Of a DNA stretch of 64,000 nucleotides, positions 62,839 through 64,000 are shown one piece after another. The notes under the pieces were generated by a model, which was not told the origin of the DNA, did not search any database, and saw only the letters and a program-made list of their open reading frames with translations. Origin of the DNA: Latrodectus hesperus (lineage: Eukaryota; Arthropoda; Arachnida; Araneae; Theridiidae); the NCBI GenBank assembly GCA_037975125.1, contig CM075860.1:20028822-20092821 (forward strand), read 5' to 3'. The translations under genes were made by a program, and so were the position numbers. Position 1 is the first letter of the stretch; each line of letters begins with the position of its first letter.

Positions 62839-62894
62839 TATTTTGTGCTTAATTTTTGTGTCTTTTCTTTATGTGTGTACCCATGAGTTGAAGC

Positions 62895-62966
62895 AAATAA
62901 CCCCAGCGAGGCTTCATCGAACGCTGCACATTTGGCAGCGCCGAGGAAGACTCGCTGGGGTTATTT
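62895..62966. repeat. Branched hairpin, 72 bp
   Basis: AAATAACCCCAGCGAG (62895-62910) is perfectly complementary to CTCGCTGGGGTTATTT (62951-62966). After one mismatch the stem continues CTTC/GAAG. An inner CGCTGC (62922-62927) pairs with GCAGCG (62935-62940) around a 7-base loop. The GC-rich stem is unlike the surrounding sequence. It may be a terminal hairpin of a small DNA element or virus, or half of a lost inverted-repeat element. Confidence 0.75.
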
Positions 62967-63039
62967 TTTGGTCATTCTGGGCCCCAATATTGGAATATAT
63001 TCACACTGGGGCTTGGCCTCCAGCAAGACCACAACCTGC

Positions 63040-64000
63040 TTGGTTGGTTGGGTTTTATGGCGCAAGGTCCAAAATTGGAAATGCTGCGCCAAAACTATGA
63101 TTTAAATTTTTTTCTTTTTAAAATTTTATTTATATATTTTTAATTAACCCAAGCAACAATAAAACTATAAAAAATAAAAATAACTGTATATGAAGTAATT
63201 AAAAGCCTTAGATACATATAGAGAAATATACACAAATATATATAAAAATATATATAAATAATAAAAAAGTTTAAAATTAAATCAAATACATGGTAAAAAA
63301 CCTATTGCTCTTAAAAACGCAAGTAGGTTTCTATGGGGTGTGGATTCCCCAATAAACCACATAAAGTTAAAATATCTGTATTAAAAAAGTGCATACGTAA
63401 ATGGTTAAAACATAAACATGAAATTAAAATATAATGCACAGTATAAGGTTCCTCACAAGTTTCACACCAAGGATTTAATTCACTCAAAAACAACTGTCTA
63501 TGGGTGAAACGTGTGTGTTCGATACGAAGGCGAGTCAATCTAACATCTGCACTTCCTAGCGGTAAAATTGATAATGAGGTGAGGGATGAGAAAATGTTAT
63601 GGAGTTTGTTTCTGACTTGCAAGTTCCATGATTCTTCCCATAGGGAACATATAAATCTTTTAATACCCTTTCTCACATTTGTGAGCGGAACCGATGGTAA
63701 AATTGGATCTTCAGCAGCCTTTGCAGCTGCATCCGCTCTCTCGTTTCCATCAAGACCTACGTGACTTGGTACCCAACAAACTATTATTTTGAATCCCTAG
63801 CAGCCAGGGAATCCAATGCTGAAAAAATTCTCCACACAACAGGATGACAGGTAACGCTCTTGTTTTTCAAGGCTTCAATAATACTCATCCTGTCAGTGTA
63901 AATACAAAATTCATGACAATCATCTGTATTCACATGCTGAAGCGCGTAGCAGACGGCAGTTGCTTCAGCAGTAAAGACGGAGCAGGATGAATGTAGGCTG
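63040..64000 (-). mobile_element. Non-LTR copy J, running off the window
   Basis: Tail, terminal hairpin, AT-rich 3' UTR and the end of ORF2, including a CETCEEPYTVHYILISC knuckle and RNase H from about 63676 upward with stops and frame changes (for example a TAG near 63797). The 5' part lies beyond 64000. Not functional as seen. Confidence 0.9.

Noticed and set aside
1..64000. CRISPR arrays, rRNA genes, bacterial operons
   Set aside because: No regularly spaced short repeats with unique spacers, no rRNA-like blocks, and ORF and repeat content is that of an animal genome.

Overview
The window looks like a transposon-rich, AT-rich arthropod chromosome, probably from a chelicerate such as a spider. 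The evidence is the dominant non-LTR retroelement family (endonuclease, reverse transcriptase, RNase H, and a (TTGG)n end next to a GGCGCA...TGCGCC hairpin), a Tc1 relic, an intact DD41D mariner-type element and endogenous viral DNA. The species is inferred. No ordinary conserved host gene, tRNA or rRNA was recognised.

Layout. 1-2162: an unidentified segment cut by a 51-bp retroelement micro-insertion and a dead Tc1 element. 2163-7761: a full-length retroelement (copy A, minus strand) with two intact ORFs and a 14-bp target duplication; it splits a 68-codon reading frame. 7913-8444: a 3' fragment of the family (B). 8445-18675: a compact, intronless block of about a dozen genes on both strands, with short gaps and ATGA overlaps. 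It is best read as an endogenised nudivirus-like (Naldaviricetes) fragment. It encodes a LEF-4-like capping enzyme and a LEF-9-like RNA polymerase subunit of 516 aa with NADFDGDE. It also encodes a RING-H2 protein, small membrane proteins, a Cys-rich envelope-like protein and several unknowns. 18681-21601: a 5' fragment of the retroelement (C).

21602-30592: a decayed retroelement hit by copy D (22073-27681) and by a head-to-head pair of fragments. About 31540-42528: a second, dead non-LTR element (F, plus strand) with a tandem-repeat 5' leader carrying GGTTCGAAT boxes; copy G (35321-40945) sits in its RT domain. 43317-51426: copy H, with truncated copy I (47070-50220) nested in its ORF1, which creates a 1021-codon chimeric ORF. 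51440-56835: mostly non-coding, with a decayed Jockey-like RT and a 27-bp minisatellite. 56838-58304: an intact DD41D transposon with long terminal inverted repeats. 58800-60300: a possible second viral or gene relic with a TATA-TCATT promoter like that of the RING gene. 60415-61385: an old retroelement fragment. 61861-62966: a TATA-driven transcription-unit relic with an 82-bp intron, a poly(A) signal and a branched hairpin. 63040-64000: another retroelement copy running off the window.

The viral genes would form a late transcription module: polymerase subunit, capping enzyme and envelope-type products. Many start codons are preceded by TAAAG, a candidate late promoter. The retroelement supplies both ORFs needed for its own target-primed insertion, and its copies explain most of the remaining sequence.
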